Positions 45,093 through 57,439 of a stretch of DNA of 64,000 nucleotides are shown in pieces. Position numbers and translations under genes: made by a program. The notes beneath the pieces were generated by a model. That model saw only the letters and a program-made list of their open reading frames with translations. It was not told the origin of the DNA and did no database searches. Source of the DNA: Glycine soja (taxonomy: Eukaryota > Streptophyta > Magnoliopsida > Fabales > Fabaceae); the NCBI RefSeq assembly GCF_004193775.1, contig NC_041003.1:28955735-29019734 (forward strand), given 5' to 3'. The stretch's first letter is position 1. Every line of letters starts with the position of its first letter.

Positions 45093-45495
45093 CACTACTA
45101 AAAAAAGGCCTTCTACATCGGTTCTAATGGCCTTTCTACATCGGTTATGACACGTGCTGATAACCCAGTGTCGTTGAATAACAACATCGGTTGAAGGACC
45201 GTCTTTGAAGGGCGATTGTTCTACATCGGTTGTGTAGCAACAACCGATGCAGAATGTGAGTTTTCTACATCGATTCTAAGGATGAAACCGATGTTGAATG
45301 AGTAGAAATGAGAAGGTTTCTACATCGGTTATCAGTCAACCGATGTAGAATGGGTACGAATGTGAAGGTTTCTACATCGGTTATCAGTCAACCGATGTAG
45401 AATTGGAAGGGTTTTTACATCATTTATCACTCGACTGATGTAGAATGAGGAGATTTTCTACATCATTTATCATTCAAGCGATGCAGAATAAAGAT
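45093..45495. repeat. left subterminal repeats of the CACTA element
   Basis: CTACATCGGTT appears many times in both orientations. It forms perfect inverted units such as CTACATCGGTT-ATCAGTC-AACCGATGTAG at about 45320 and 45375, with a period of about 55 bp and decay towards 45490. Such motifs are the usual transposase-binding sites of CACTA elements. Confidence 0.85.
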
Positions 45496-46559
45496 TTTTT
45501 TTATATTATTTTTGCGAAATTTATAAACCCAAGTCAAATTTCAGCCCATACCCATTGACCCAAAACATCTAAAAGTGCTATTAACAATTCAACACAATCC
45601 CCTAACTACCCACCACACATAATTCTACACAAATATGCCCTCTTTTCTAGATTCTTCAAACCATAGCCAAATTCAGTTTTACAAACTTCAAAGAACAAAA
45701 GTTGCACAAGTATAATCAATGGCTATGCTTATGGTTATCAACTACCCACCACACATAAGTTAAATGAAAAATTAATCAATGGCTAAATGATCAAGCATGC
45801 CAAGAAAAAAAATACAATTTTCGTGTTAAATGATCAAGCATGCCAAGAAAATTAGGTGGGAGTTTAGGTGATCAGTTTTAGCTCACAAATACAATTTAAC
45901 ATCACAGAAGACAAGTTATTGTTTTATGATTTGAACTTCCTCATTTTTGTTTTTAGAAAAACTTTTGGATTATTTTATAGGGCATAAAACCAGAGGGATC
46001 AGCTTTTGGCTCAACACAATATGGGGCTAAGGATTTGGAGAGTCTACAGAGGAAAGAGAAGAAGAGGGACACATGGCAGAGGAGGCAGTTATGCAAAGTG
46101 GAGATTCTGTTGCAGCTGAAGCTATGATTGAAAAAGGAATATTTGGGAGGGGGGATATTCAGAAATTGTGAGTAAATGGCCTGGGGCCTGGCACCTGAGA
46201 GGTATATCACTTGAGATCCTAATCTTTATTCTACAATCTCTCTTTCTTTTGGAGTGTGCATTGTGAATTGATAATTTCTCTATGTTATGTGAATTGCTGT
46301 GAGATCTAGTAGTTTGGTTTAACTCTAGAGATAGAGGGTCAGAGGGGTGCATGTGTTGATAATTCCATCATTATCAAACTGCTTCTCTTTTACCCTCTTC
46401 AGCACAATGATCAATGAACAATCTTGCTAAAAAAAATGTGCAGGCTGACAAAAGTCATAATTTTAGAAAAATCCCAACACATTTCAAAGGAAAATCAAAA
46501 AGGACCTTCCTGCATCCAACAGGAAATACAAACCGAATGAGAATCAAGCGCTTACTTAC
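45496..46559. other. CACTA interior, no recognised gene
   Basis: AT-rich. A plus-strand open stretch EEEGHMAEEAVMQSGDSVA...GDIQKL (about 46040-46168), followed by GTGAGTAAATGG, could be a captured exon, but I do not recognise it. Confidence 0.4.
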
Positions 46560-48600
46560 CTTCAATGCTACCAACACATGCTTTAAGAAAAGTTTATTTT
46601 CATTTCCATTAAGCCTCTGTCTGGCAACGGAGATGAGAGACGAAAACCATGAAAATAAAGAACAATGCTTCACTAGATGACGGGTAATTTTATGCAATTT
46701 AACAGATTTATTTATCACCTGCAAAGTAAATAAAATAGCCCAATGTTATATTGGTAGAGGAAAAAGGAGTAGTCACAGTGAGAATCACACATAGGAAAAA
46801 AGCATGTTTCATCAACATCTCAAACCATTGGGTTCAAAATCAGAAACTCCTTGACATGGATGTCATCACAGCTATGAAACATTCAAGCTTATAAGAGAAC
46901 AATAAGTTAAAGTACTATGATAGACAGAAAAAAATAAAAACAAATTTTAAGTATGTGTAATTACCTCAATAATCAGGTTCTTAGACTCAATCTGAAAGAG
47001 GAGAGACGTAAAAACTCATTAGCTTCTCAAGGATAGAGTTCCTGATATATATCGCAACATCATCATCTGAGTTCATCCCTGCATATACTAGGCAAAGCAT
47101 CCAAGACCTCTCTGCTTTGAAATTGACAGAGGTACTCCAAAAAAAGTTATCAAACATAACCTACAAAATTGAAGCAAATGGATTTTTCAATAAAAAGCAA
47201 AAAATTCCATTAAAAAAAGTCAACAAATTGTGAAAGAAATTTCAAGGCCATAGATATATACCCTCATATTCAACTTAGATGAATGTATAAAAAATGTACT
47301 TATAGCTGCATAATGATCATGTGCCGGATCTAACAATACACAAGATGCCTCTGCAGCAAATAAAGCAATAACTGATGGGATTCTTTGCCATGGCTCTTCT
47401 ATGCTGTTTTGAACAGAATTTAATAGAAGCCGAAGTCCCATTACATCCTTCCTCTTTTGGCACTTCTGTAAGACATTTTGATTGCTAATCAAACATAATC
47501 TTTGAACAAGGAATAATATGTATATACACAAAAACAGAAAGGCAGTCATTAATATGATATAATATTTGAATTCCATAGAATCCTATCCAATACACTATTA
47601 TATTCTCTAATAATGCCTCATTCAGAGAGCGCTAACCCCTACAAATCAGCCCCTGGAAAAAGTCCAAGCCCAAAAATTCAACAAATATTCACTTTGGCCC
47701 TGGCTTGCAAACGGTTTTAGAGGCTTCCACAACCTTACAGTCTCATAAGATTCTCTAGCTGAACTTTCCCAGCAGGCACTTTCTGGACAAAAAAAAAAAA
47801 AAAAACAGCAAAGTTGTCTAATCTCTTTCCATATCAATAATAAAAGTTTTCCCACTATAACATGAGCAAAACAACAAAGAGACACTATAAACACAACTCA
47901 ATCCCAAAGCAGATGAAAGAGAAATAAAACACCCATAAAAGTACTGACATTTTTATCTAACCAATTTACCAAATTACAGTAATACTATAAAAAATTAACA
48001 AAAAAACATACTGGCAGATATTTAGCATTCTTTTTCTTGCTAAAACATCTGAAATGAATCATGAGAAACGGCCCCATGGAAAATGACCAATTGAACAGTC
48101 AACATACAAAATACAGTATTACACAAAAGACCTCACAAAAACATCCTTGTTTTTTCCAAAACATCTGAAAAGAAGCATGAGAAACTGCCTCAGGGAAAAC
48201 GAACAGCCAACATACCCATTTTCACAAACCCAAATCAGATTATTCCATAAAAAAAAAAAAAAAAGTAGCTCTCCATATGGGAATAAAAAAAGTATCAACA
48301 ATATAGAAATAAATAAATAAATTTTGAGTTATGGAAAATAATCTGGCATTTCCAAAATGAAATTTTATATGATAAAAAAATAAACATAAACTGATACACA
48401 TGTTACCAACCTCTACTGCATTCTTAAATTTATCAAGAGTGCCATACGCTAATCTTCTTATCCCTTGGTCTGGGGAAGACAAGCTAACAAATGCAATCGC
48501 AAGCAACCCTGAACCAGCAAACTCCACAGGCGCTACATAAGCCTTTGAGAGACTATGAATTGAAAATCGCAATATAAATACAGGATCATAACGTTCTTTA
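46560..48600 (-). pseudogene. fragment of URB1/Npa1-like nucleolar pre-ribosomal protein gene (four exons)
   Basis: Minus-strand exons with good splice sites are about 48600-48411 (DPVFILRFSIHSLSK, AFVSLSSPDQGIRRLAY), 47465-47262 (DVMGLRLLLNSVQNSIEEPW), 47160-46965 (DNFFWSTSVNFKAERSW) and 46718-46560 (VKLHKITRHLVKHCSLFSW), ending at GAAG|GTAAGT. This reads as a central/C-terminal part of the URB1 (Npa1) family, nucleolar proteins needed for 60S ribosome assembly. Recognition is from memory. Exon three has a two-base loss after SPLSD that causes a stop. Both ends stop abruptly, with no promoter or start codon. It is therefore a captured, non-functional gene piece. Confidence 0.75.
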
Positions 48601-49647
48601 TTAACTGTTGAGATAATGATATACTTTAAACTTTAAAGAGAAAATTTAATGATGTTAAATTGAATTTTTTTAATCCATATGAATCTCACTTTAAAGTTTA
48701 AACGAATACTTCTAACACCATGCCAGATCAAATCACAGACCTTGTTTATAAAAATAATTTAATTGCATGAGGTTTCAACTAATATAATCTAATTTAATAG
48801 GAACATTTTAGCAGGAGAATAAACAAAATATGTAGCATAGATTAAAATTAAAGTAAATTAAATTCGGTGGAAGTACGAGTGTTTTCTTTCATGGGTAAAT
48901 CATAAATGTGAAATCAAACGGACTTAATTAATGTGGATGGAATTGTTTGACAGTTTGGATCAAACTCAATTAGACTTATTTAGACATTAATTACAAATAA
49001 CGATTATGTTTTTAAAATTTGTGATGCAATCTAATCCATAACATTTAATTAAATTTATTATATATAGATTAAATTATTAAATATAAAATATTATAGTTTT
49101 TTAATATAATTTATTAAATTAATCCATTCTTGCTTTTTTATTTTATTTTTTTGTTAATTTTTTAATATTTTTTAGTGTTAATATAATATTTTGTTTTTAT
49201 CAAAATTAAAATATTCTAATAACATTGAGTTATTCTATTAATCAAATGTTATAAAAATTGGTCTTTTTTAATATATTTAGTCATTATATATTTATAATAT
49301 TTTACATAAAAATAAATTATTGTTTTAAAAAATAAAAATAATTTTAAAATTGTCAGTTTCAAATGAATCAACTCGTTTATAATTGAGATGACTTAGTTTA
49401 AATTTGACAATAAAAATTCACAAATCCAATTAAGTCACAAATGTTTTATAAGCTTGAATAGCGAGGTTAGTTAAATTTTATTAATATAATACATTTCTAT
49501 TTTAAAGTTGAGGTTTAAAAGAATAACTGGTGAGATCATACTTGATAATGTGAAGTTTTTTTTTTCACTAAAGGGTCTGTTTCTGCTCAACTCAATAACA
49601 AGGTCTAAAAACTTAGATTGAATTTAATCTCCAGCAGAGAGGCATAC
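48601..49647. other. AT-rich spacer between the two captured gene pieces, no gene
   Basis: Over 1 kb of very AT-rich DNA (especially 49020-49350) without coding signal. The breakpoints of both gene fragments lie at its edges. It may be intron remainder or filler. Confidence 0.6.
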
Positions 49648-50670
49648 CAGCTTATTCTCAACAAATACCAATGCATGGCAAGAAGCCAGGATTTCTACTG
49701 TTCGCAGAGGCACTTTACTCGTATCAGATTCCAAATCTGTAGTTCCATTCAACCCAACAATTCCAGAAAATTCCTACAAAGTAGGAACTAAAATGTTACA
49801 CCACAAACTATGGTCTTAAATGAAAAATCAATATCATGACAGGTATGGACATACCATGTCATCAGAAGTAAGTGTCCCTGTCTTGTCAAAACAACATATA
49901 TCAACATGTAGGGCAAGGTATGTACAATAAGTTACATAAAAACCAATTTCATATGATCTAATATATCTAACAAAGTAAAGGATGTACAACAGTATAAACA
50001 TAGTGACAGGCCTCCAGGTACCTTTCTGTTGGGAAAACTCGGACTTTCCCGCTTCGTGAAGTTAAGATAGACACTTAGTAATTAAAGGTAGTAATGGGAG
50101 CACACGATTATAATTCTCCAATATGGAGATTCTTCCACTATACAAAGTGATAGTAGGGTTACAAGGATGTGTTTACAAAATTGTCTCAGTCTATGGTGGC
50201 TCACTCAAGCTTGAGGATAGAGACTTCCCAAGCTATTTATCTCTACTTGGATCTATTAGGAATGAATGCTCCTACCCTTATTTATACTACTCCATCTCCA
50301 CAATGAATGGTGGAGATTACTTGTATCCTAGGGTGGAGATTAATTCTCTAGAATGCTCCACACATTCTAGGAGTCTCTACACTCTTCTACTCTTTTTCAT
50401 ATCCTTCCATAAGGTTCCAGAAGGTTCCACACATCTCTAGAATATTCCAGAGGTTTCCACATTCTTTCACAAGCTTCTAGAGAGTTTTACACTACTCTAG
50501 AGTTCTCCAGGACGTTCTAGAAAATTCTACACTTTTCCAGAAAGCTCCAGAATTTTCTAGAACCTCTCCAATTAAGGAGGGATCCCAACAAATCTCCCTC
50601 TCCTGACTTAATTGGGGGGTAGTAGCAAACTGGCACCTTGGATACCTTATGTCAATGTGCTTTGGTCATC

Positions 50671-51040
50671 ATGCAAGGATTGCTTCTCTTCTTGCATGGC
50701 TCTTCTCCACTCCACCAATTCATAGGTGTTACTCTCATGCAAGGATTTCATCTCTTCTTGCATGGCTATTCTCCACTCCGGTGTTATTCTCATGCAAGGA
50801 TTTCATCTCTTCTTGCATGGCTATTCTCCACTCCACCAATTCATAGGTTTTATTCTCATGCAAGGATTGCATATCTTCTTGCATGGCTCTTCTCCACCAC
50901 CAATTCATAAGTGTTATTCTCATGCAAGGATTTCATCTCTTCTTGCATGGCTATTCTCCACTCCACCAATTCATAGGTGTTATTCTCATGCAAGGATTGC
51001 ATCTCTTCTTGCATGGCTCTTCTCCATTCTTCAATTTTGT
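50671..51040 (-). repeat. 66-bp tandem repeat derived from the N-terminus of a copia RT domain
   Basis: ATGCAAGGATT recurs at 50671, 50737, 50792, 50858, 50922 and 50988 (66 bp, with 11- and 2-bp losses). On the minus strand the 22-residue unit reads AMQEEMKSLHENNTYELVE. This is the start of the copia RT domain, repeated about six times. Confidence 0.85.
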
Positions 51041-51140
51041 AAACACATCCTTGAACATGTCTCCATCATGAGCGACATTATCCTCTATCTTGAACTGCAC
51101 GAGCTAATGACGGCTCCGGATGAACCTGATTCTTGATACC

Positions 51141-51836
51141 ACTATTGGGAAAAACTCGATGGGAGGAAATATCGGGGAGATTCTTTTACCCGATGTGGGA
51201 CTTCATCTCACACTTGTATTCTAACACATCTCCCCCTCAAGTGTGAGTCTCTTCCACATGGAAGCCTCCCCCTTCAAGCGAAAGTCATCATCCACGAGTA
51301 TAACCATTAGAGCCTTCATGCTCTAGCTACCTGCGGTACTTGCACCGCCGCTCCATCTGCGGGACACGCTGCCTGGACTCACCGCTTGGAAGACTTTCGA
51401 TACAAGGGATCCCCAAAGCTGAGATCCATCACCGCCATCTTACTCGTCTGAGCCGATCACCAAGTCGAACAACCTGGCTCTAATACCACTGTTGGGAAAA
51501 ACTCGATGGGAGGAAATATCGGGGAGATTCTTTTACCCGATGTGGGACTTCATCTCACACTTGTACTCTAACACATCTCCCCCTCAAGTGTGAGTCTCTT
51601 CCACATGGAAGCCTCCCCCTTCAAGCGAAAGTCATCATCCACGAGTATAACCATTAGAGCCTTCATGCTCTAGCTACCTGCGGTACTTGCACCGCCGCTC
51701 CATCTGCGGGACACGCTGCCTGGACTCACTGCTTGGAAGACTTTCGATACAAGGGATCCCCAAGGCTGAGATCCATCACCGCCATTTTACTCGTCTGAGC
51801 CGGTCACCAAGTCGAACCATCTGGCTCTGATACCAC
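51141..51836 (-). repeat. two tandem copies of a TRIM-like unit (short LTR plus primer site)
   Basis: Bases 51141-51487 and 51488-51836 are near-identical. Each starts (T)TGGGAAAAACTCGATGGG, has about 85 bp up to CTAACA, then TCTCCCCCTCAAG (complement of a polypurine tract), and ends with CTGGCTCT(A/G)ATACCACTG, an initiator-Met primer site. That is the layout of a short-LTR (TRIM) element head to tail. A mutated primer-like GATTCTTGATACCACTA lies at 51129-51144. Confidence 0.75.
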
Positions 51837-54349
51837 TGTTGGGAAAACTCGGACTTTCCCGCTTCGTGAAGTTAAGATAGGCACTTAGTAATTAAAGGTA
51901 GTAATGGGAGCACACGATTATAATTTTCCAATATGGAGATTCTTCCACTATACAAAGTGATAGTATGGTTACAAGGATGTGTTTACAAAATTGTCTCAGT
52001 CTATGGTGGCTCACTCAAGCTTGAGGATAGAGACTTCCCAAGCTATTTATCTCTACTTGGATCTATTAGGAATGAAGGCTCCTACCCTTATTTATACTAC
52101 TCCACCTCCACAATGAATGGTGGAGATTACATGTATCCTAGGGTGGAGATTAATTCTCTAGAATGCTCCACACATTCTAGGAGTCTCTACACTCTTCTAC
52201 TCTTTTTCATATCCTTCCATAAGGTTCCAGAAGGTTCCACACATCTCTAGAATATTCCAGAGGTTTCCACATTCTTTCACAAGCTTCTAGAGAGTTTTAC
52301 ACTACTCTAGAGTTCTCCAGGACGTTCTAGAAAATTCTACACTTTTCCAGAAAGCTCCAAAATTTTCTAGAACCTCTCGAATTAAGGAGGGATCCCAACA
52401 CTTTCCAGCAAATGGTATTCGAAAAGGCTCTGTGCAAAAAATGCCACGCCATGCCAGTGCAATCAGGGAAGTATTAGCAGCTATTGATAATTCCATTGGT
52501 AACTCAGGAGGAATCACAGAAGTAACAATAAGTGAACAACTTAGTATAAGTTTATACTTGCTCCTTGTGGGATCTTCTAGCCCCTGTAAGCATAAAAATT
52601 AACAATTTACCAAGCCATATCACAATTTACCATTAAGACCAAACCATATCAATGTTCACCATGCAATTGTAGGGAAACATTACCTTAACAAGCACATAAC
52701 CAGCAGCAATAAGAGCAAATACAACCAGGAATAAAATGAAGAATCCACTTTCCCAGCTATTAGCAGTCACCTATAATATGTCAATTGAGAAACCAGGAAA
52801 AAATCATCAAAACGACACTGAAATCACAAACTCGGGTTCAGTAAGGTCTGGATCACTTTACCCTTTCCGTAGAGAATAAGATTGTTCGCATCAACTTTCC
52901 TTGACTTGTTTCAAACCCCGTTCTCAAGATAACAACCAAGCAGCCACCATCAGGTGTTTTTAGAGGAAAACTCTTGACTCCAACAAAATTTAAAAAAAAA
53001 TGAGAAGCATGAACACTAGCTCAACATCAAACGAAAATATATAATTTCTCAGCCGGAAATAACCTTATCTGGAGTGTGCTGCAATATTTTTGTTCCACCA
53101 AATAACACATGGTTTTTATCTTGCCTTGCTGACAATGTCTCCTCCATCCCCCTACCCGCAATTGAAATCTAAAAGGATGGTCATATCTAAATAAGAGTCG
53201 TGCAAGAGAACATGACAAATAAAAAAGCTCTGGTTTCCATAGGCTTCTCAGATATTCAGATATACCAACCAACCATAAGATTGAAGATGTCATATCCCAA
53301 CCATATTTATTTTTCACGTGAAAAACAATGAATTCATATTATCATATACATACATAATTACATAAACAAGTAAACATGGAGGCTTGGACATGCATAAACA
53401 TTTAAATTTTGGAAAGAACAAACTTAAGTATTGAATGCTCTATATAAATATAAACCATAATATAGTCAATCATCAATACAGTAGTTATATAGTAAATAAA
53501 TAAAGACAGGAGGGAAAACTCAGTGTGGCAACACTATAGCTCAATAGTGAGCAAATGACAAACTAACTAAATATTAACAGAAGATCTCATCATGTCAATA
53601 ATCTGTCTGAACAAGTTGTTCAGCTTCCTGGGTGAAATCAAATATCATTACTTTTAGATATTCAAGACATAAAACCAACATAGAAGTATGTCGAGAGATA
53701 CTTAAGACATAATTACTGCCAACAATGTCCACACAAGCAAACAAATGATGCAATTTTGGCAATCAGACATAGTCATCTACATAAAAGTTTAAGAAAGTGT
53801 GATCCCCTCCCCCACAAAAGCAACTTATACTTTTGAGCATATCATATATCCATCAATGATCAAACAAATATATTAGTGTGAGTAGTTCGGAAAAGAGTAA
53901 CACCTTCCATTGAGGGGTAGACTCGCCTGTTAGAATAGCTTCATTCACAATCACACTTCCAGCCAATAGAAGCATGTCTGCTGGTACAGACTTCTCCTCC
54001 CCATTCTGACCAGAAGAGCGACCTATGGAGACAACATCCTCAGGCAAAAGCTCTGTACCAGAGACTTTTACCCACCTATAGAATCCAAACAATATGCATG
54101 CAAGTATGAAAATTTTATTCCTTTAAACCCAAATATTGATTATTGGTTATTAAGAATTAAGAATGAGATAGCATACTTGCCATAGCGATGTACCATTAGG
54201 ATCTGACTATCCACTCTAACACGTCTTAACTCAGTTAGAGTTTTCAACCGACTTTTTGCCATGGTTGACTCAAACATAAACAGCATAAATAGAGTGAACA
54301 AACTATAATACCAATATTCATCCAAACACCAGAGACCCACACAGAAAAC

Positions 54350-54879
54350 CTGATCATAATATAAGCAAGAACCACCACGGGTAAGGATTCATCCCCAATA
54401 ACCATGATATAAAAAAAAAAAGTCTCACTGTTCCTTCACTCAAAAATCGTGATATTAACCACCTTTTTTTTTCAACCACCAACCCACACGAACCTACACC
54501 TGCAAGCACAGATGATGGTGATGCACTCTCGCACGTGTGTAGAAGAACCACCATTGTTCTCCGTCTTCATCGCCGTGTCGTGTCTTTCTCATGAAGAGCA
54601 TACGCAGCAGAATAAGAAAAGGTGGAAGCATAGCTGGAGGTAATAGGAATTTCCGACATCGAAATTGGCAGAAACAAAACGAAGAAGAAGAAGAACAAAA
54701 AGAAGTGAAGATGAAGCACGTTACATGTATGGTATGATGGCATCGGCGATGACGGCTAAGGAACCTTAGAGGAGGAAGAGCATCGAGGAGGGCAATAGCG
54801 ATGACGGCGGAACCCTAGAAGCGGAGTCGAAGAATGAGAGGGAAGTTGAAGAGTGAGAACGCGAGAGGCTGGAGAGAGA
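54350..54879. other. intron remainder and CACTA interior, no gene
   Basis: The first part is intron upstream of the ATPase exon (acceptor GATCAG at 54355-54350). Bases 54600-54880 are purine-rich and resemble the sequence before the other CACTA end (43120-43200). Confidence 0.5.
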
Positions 54880-55087
54880 AAATGAAATATTAAAAAATGT
54901 AGAGTCATATTCTAAGGTGGTTTTTATAAAAACCATCTTAGAATTACGGTCTTTTAAAGGCGTTTTCCCAAAAACCGTAATAGAGGTGTTGCATTTATTT
55001 ACCAAAATGCCATTATGTTCTTTCTAAGCCGGTTTTCCATCAACCGGCCTAAAATGCCTGTCGTAAAATCCCACTTTTCTAGTAGTG
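54880..55087. repeat. right subterminal region and terminus of the CACTA element
   Basis: Contains AAGGTGGTTTTTATAAAAACCATCTTAGAA-type and AAGCCGGTTTTCC...CAACCGGCCT inverted motifs and ends CTTTTCTAGTAGTG, next to TAT. The wording ACCAAAATGCCAT and AACCATCTTAGAA is shared with the 43704 terminus. Confidence 0.75.
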
Positions 55088-56404
55088 TATGTCAACTCCT
55101 CTAAACAATGTCACTGCCCATAACAACAGCATGGCGGAATTTTCAACAATAAACCTCCTTTCCTCGCCGAATTGAATTGTGTCTGGGTGAACCATAGTGA
55201 ACGTGTTCAACAATAGATAATATATCCTCTGAATAATTTAAATCCAACCAATTGGATGTCCCACTTGGCTTAATGGCTGCAAAACAATTTCATGGACAGA
55301 GGGAGGGTCATCGATTGTGGTTTCCTGGTGACAAACATGAACTAGCTCGCAAAGTGCTAATTGTGCATAAAACACAAAGAAAGCCCTACTTACATTACAA
55401 ACAACATAAAAAAGATAATACATGATAAAATATAATTTAAGTGGAGAAAAGGGGGAAATCCCTCTGATCCTTTTGTTGGATATGATTTTAAAGTAAACCA
55501 TAAAAATTAACAATCTCGTCATATAATAATTATGAGTGTAACAAAATTTTACATTTTCTATTTTTCTATGCATACTAATTAAATTCTAAAATATTATACA
55601 AATAATATTTCCTCGATATGCTAAAATTATTTGATAAAATTATTTATTGAAATAACTAAAAAGTATAAAATAACATGAAAATAATAAAATTATGATTTAT
55701 TTTAAAAAGATAATAAACAAATTAAAGAAATATATTAAACATAAAAATGGAAGAACATAAAAAAACTAGAAAGTTAATAACGTCTAAAAACACTAAAAAT
55801 TACAATAAAAAATATTAATAAAAATTTATTTACGGAACAATTTTTTAACTAATAAAAAAAATTAAAAACTATGACAAATACCTTGTCCAACTTAAAATTG
55901 ACTTCTCCAAATCCTAAACTGGTGGTATATTAAGCAACGAATAAGTATACTTTTTTTTAGGAAAGAATAAGTACAAACTTACCAACTCTAGAAACCAATG
56001 AAACCCTGAATTTGATTCGGGACATGAAAGCCTCGATCTCAACATCAACGAAAGATTTTATCAAAGCTTTGGGCAGCCCTACTCCAGGTGAGAGCGACCC
56101 GTATCGTACGTGTACAGAATCAAACAATTAGCATAGCCACTTCTTCACATAAAATGGTGAGTTCAGCAAAGTAGCAACTTATTGTCTAAGCCATGAACCT
56201 TCTTCAATACGTGTTTCTCTCACCCAGAGCAGAAGTGACCACAGAAAAATGAAAGGAAATTAAGGAAAAATGGGTTTCTTCTTGGTTGGCTTCAATTTAT
56301 TAGTGTTTTCAGCCTTGTCCACTAGTGACTTCAGTGCTTATCTCTTGTGAAGTGTGAACTTGTCTAGCATGTGGACTTTTATTATATTTATGTATTAAAA
56401 GAGG
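55088..56404. other. AT-rich DNA without a recognised gene
   Basis: A minus-strand open stretch at about 55400-55240 (FYAQLALCELVHVCHQET) is exon-like but unrecognised. Bases 55560-55880 are very AT-rich. Nothing else is supported. Confidence 0.5.
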
Positions 56405-57439
56405 GTTGGGGATGAGAATCCTGAAATTGGCTAAATACATGCTAAAGGCCTAAGTGGAGAAGGACGAAAGCCCAAGTCGAGAAGGATAAAGCCCTTGAGT
56501 GGAGAAGGATGAAGGCCCAAGTGGAGAAGGATGAAGACCCAGAGGCAGAGACACTATCAAAATTATTAATTGTTGTTGAAGGTCCAAACTAATTTAAAGG
56601 CCCAAGTTAAATATGTTTTTAGTTATAATTTTTATTTATTGTAATTTTGGCTCAAACTGTTTAGAAGGCTCATGTCTATTTTATCTTTTTGTTCAAATAC
56701 ACTATAAGTATTGGTTTTTATTTTCAATAAAGAGGACTTTTGGCATTTGATAAAATTTGGTGAGAGTTTCTCTCTGAGTTCCTTATTGAACCAATTATCA
56801 GACTTATCAAGGTAATCCTTGTGGCATCTATCCTGACTTATCTTCCTTCACCGGAAGTGGCGTCTACCCTAACTTATCTTCCTTCACTGGAAGTGGCGTC
56901 ATCCAAAAAACTCTACAGCCTGTATCAAACGATCCGCTCCTAATTAGGTTCACATCATCTGGTATCAGAGCTTTGGCTCTTGATACAGGTTCTATTCTAT
57001 CCTATTTTTTTTTCTTTGTAATTTTTTCAGGTTCGTGTTTTGTCCTTGTTCTGTTATTTGCATTTTTGTTTACATCTTGTTTCGTTTTTGTTTGTGTCTT
57101 GTGTTCTGTTATTTGCGTTTTTGTTTTTGTTCTTGTTTCTTGTGTCTTTCAGACTTTGTGTAAAAAAAATCTGTTTAAGTTCTGTTTCAAGTAAAAAAAA
57201 AAAAAAAGTTGCAGAAATATTTAAAAAAAAAGAGAGAAGAAAAGAAGAAAAAAAAAGTGGATGTTTGATCTTTGAACACGAAATTGAGGCAGTTAGAGGC
57301 TTTTTTTTACTGAAAATCGTGTACCAAATCCCCTTTATCTAGATTCTCCTCTGAATTTTGAGCATTTTGATATATAGTGGGTCTCAAACAGACAACCGTA
57401 GCAAAAATTATGAGCATTTGAAGTTTACTTGTCATATCT

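Larger units (their letters stand above)
50027..52400 (-). mobile_element. small non-autonomous copia-type LTR element inside an ATPase exon
   Basis: Two 564-bp LTRs (50027-50590 and 51837-52400; TGTTGGGAAAACTCGG...GGATCCCAACA) differ at eight positions by my count (1.4%). A perfect CTTTC duplication flanks them (50022-50026, 52401-52405). The initiator-Met primer site TGGTATCAGAGCCAG (minus strand, before 51837) and a polypurine tract GGAGAGGGAGATT are present. The 1.25 kb interior codes for no protein. It holds a tandem array derived from the start of an RT domain and two copies of a shorter LTR-like unit. It needs enzymes from other elements. Confidence 0.92.
49648..54349 (-). pseudogene. 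fragment of P5A-type ATPase gene (PDR2/MIA-like), eight exons, split by an LTR element
   Basis: Minus-strand exons are 54349-54177 (LWCLDEYWYYSLFTLFMLF), 54075-53904 (VPADMLLLAGS, ILTGES), 53168-53064 (HVLFGGTKILQHTPDK), 52972-52862, 52770-52684 (ILFLVVFALIAAGYVL, membrane), 52583-52401 ([20 protein letters not shown]), 49905-49855 (CCFDKTGTLTSDDM, phosphorylated aspartate) and 49773-49648. Splice sites are GT/AG except before the DKTGT exon, where the acceptor reads AT. Exons join in frame and cover a central part only: actuator end, TGES, PPELP and DKTGT. The full ER ATPase family has about 1180 residues; the rest is absent. The exon ending FAGK carries an insertion with a CTTTC duplication. 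Recognition is from memory of PDR2-like proteins. Confidence 0.85.
45093..55087. mobile_element. non-autonomous CACTA transposon carrying host gene fragments (Tgm-Express-like)
   Basis: The left end starts CACTACTAAAAAAAGG. The right end is CTTTTCTAGTAGTG, complement CACTACTAGAAAAG. The two match at 12 of the first 13 bases, and a 3-bp TAT lies on each side (45090-45092, 55088-55090), as expected for CACTA elements. No transposase is seen. Inside are minus-strand exons of two unrelated genes, each cut off at both ends, as known for soybean Tgm-Express elements. Caution: the subterminal motifs differ at the two ends (CTACATCGGTT at left, AACCATCTTAGAA at right), so the ends could belong to two elements. 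Confidence 0.6.

Noticed and set aside
48240..48410. Continuation of the URB1-like frame past the exon
   Set aside because: Beyond the GTTGGTAAC donor the frame is low-complexity intron sequence; the family match ends at 48411.
54766..55005. Minus-strand open frame near the CACTA right end
   Set aside because: Overlaps subterminal repeats; serine-rich low-complexity translation with no domain.
56960..56971. tRNA-Met gene piece
   Set aside because: Only the 12-nt primer-binding complement is present, directly after an LTR; no cloverleaf.
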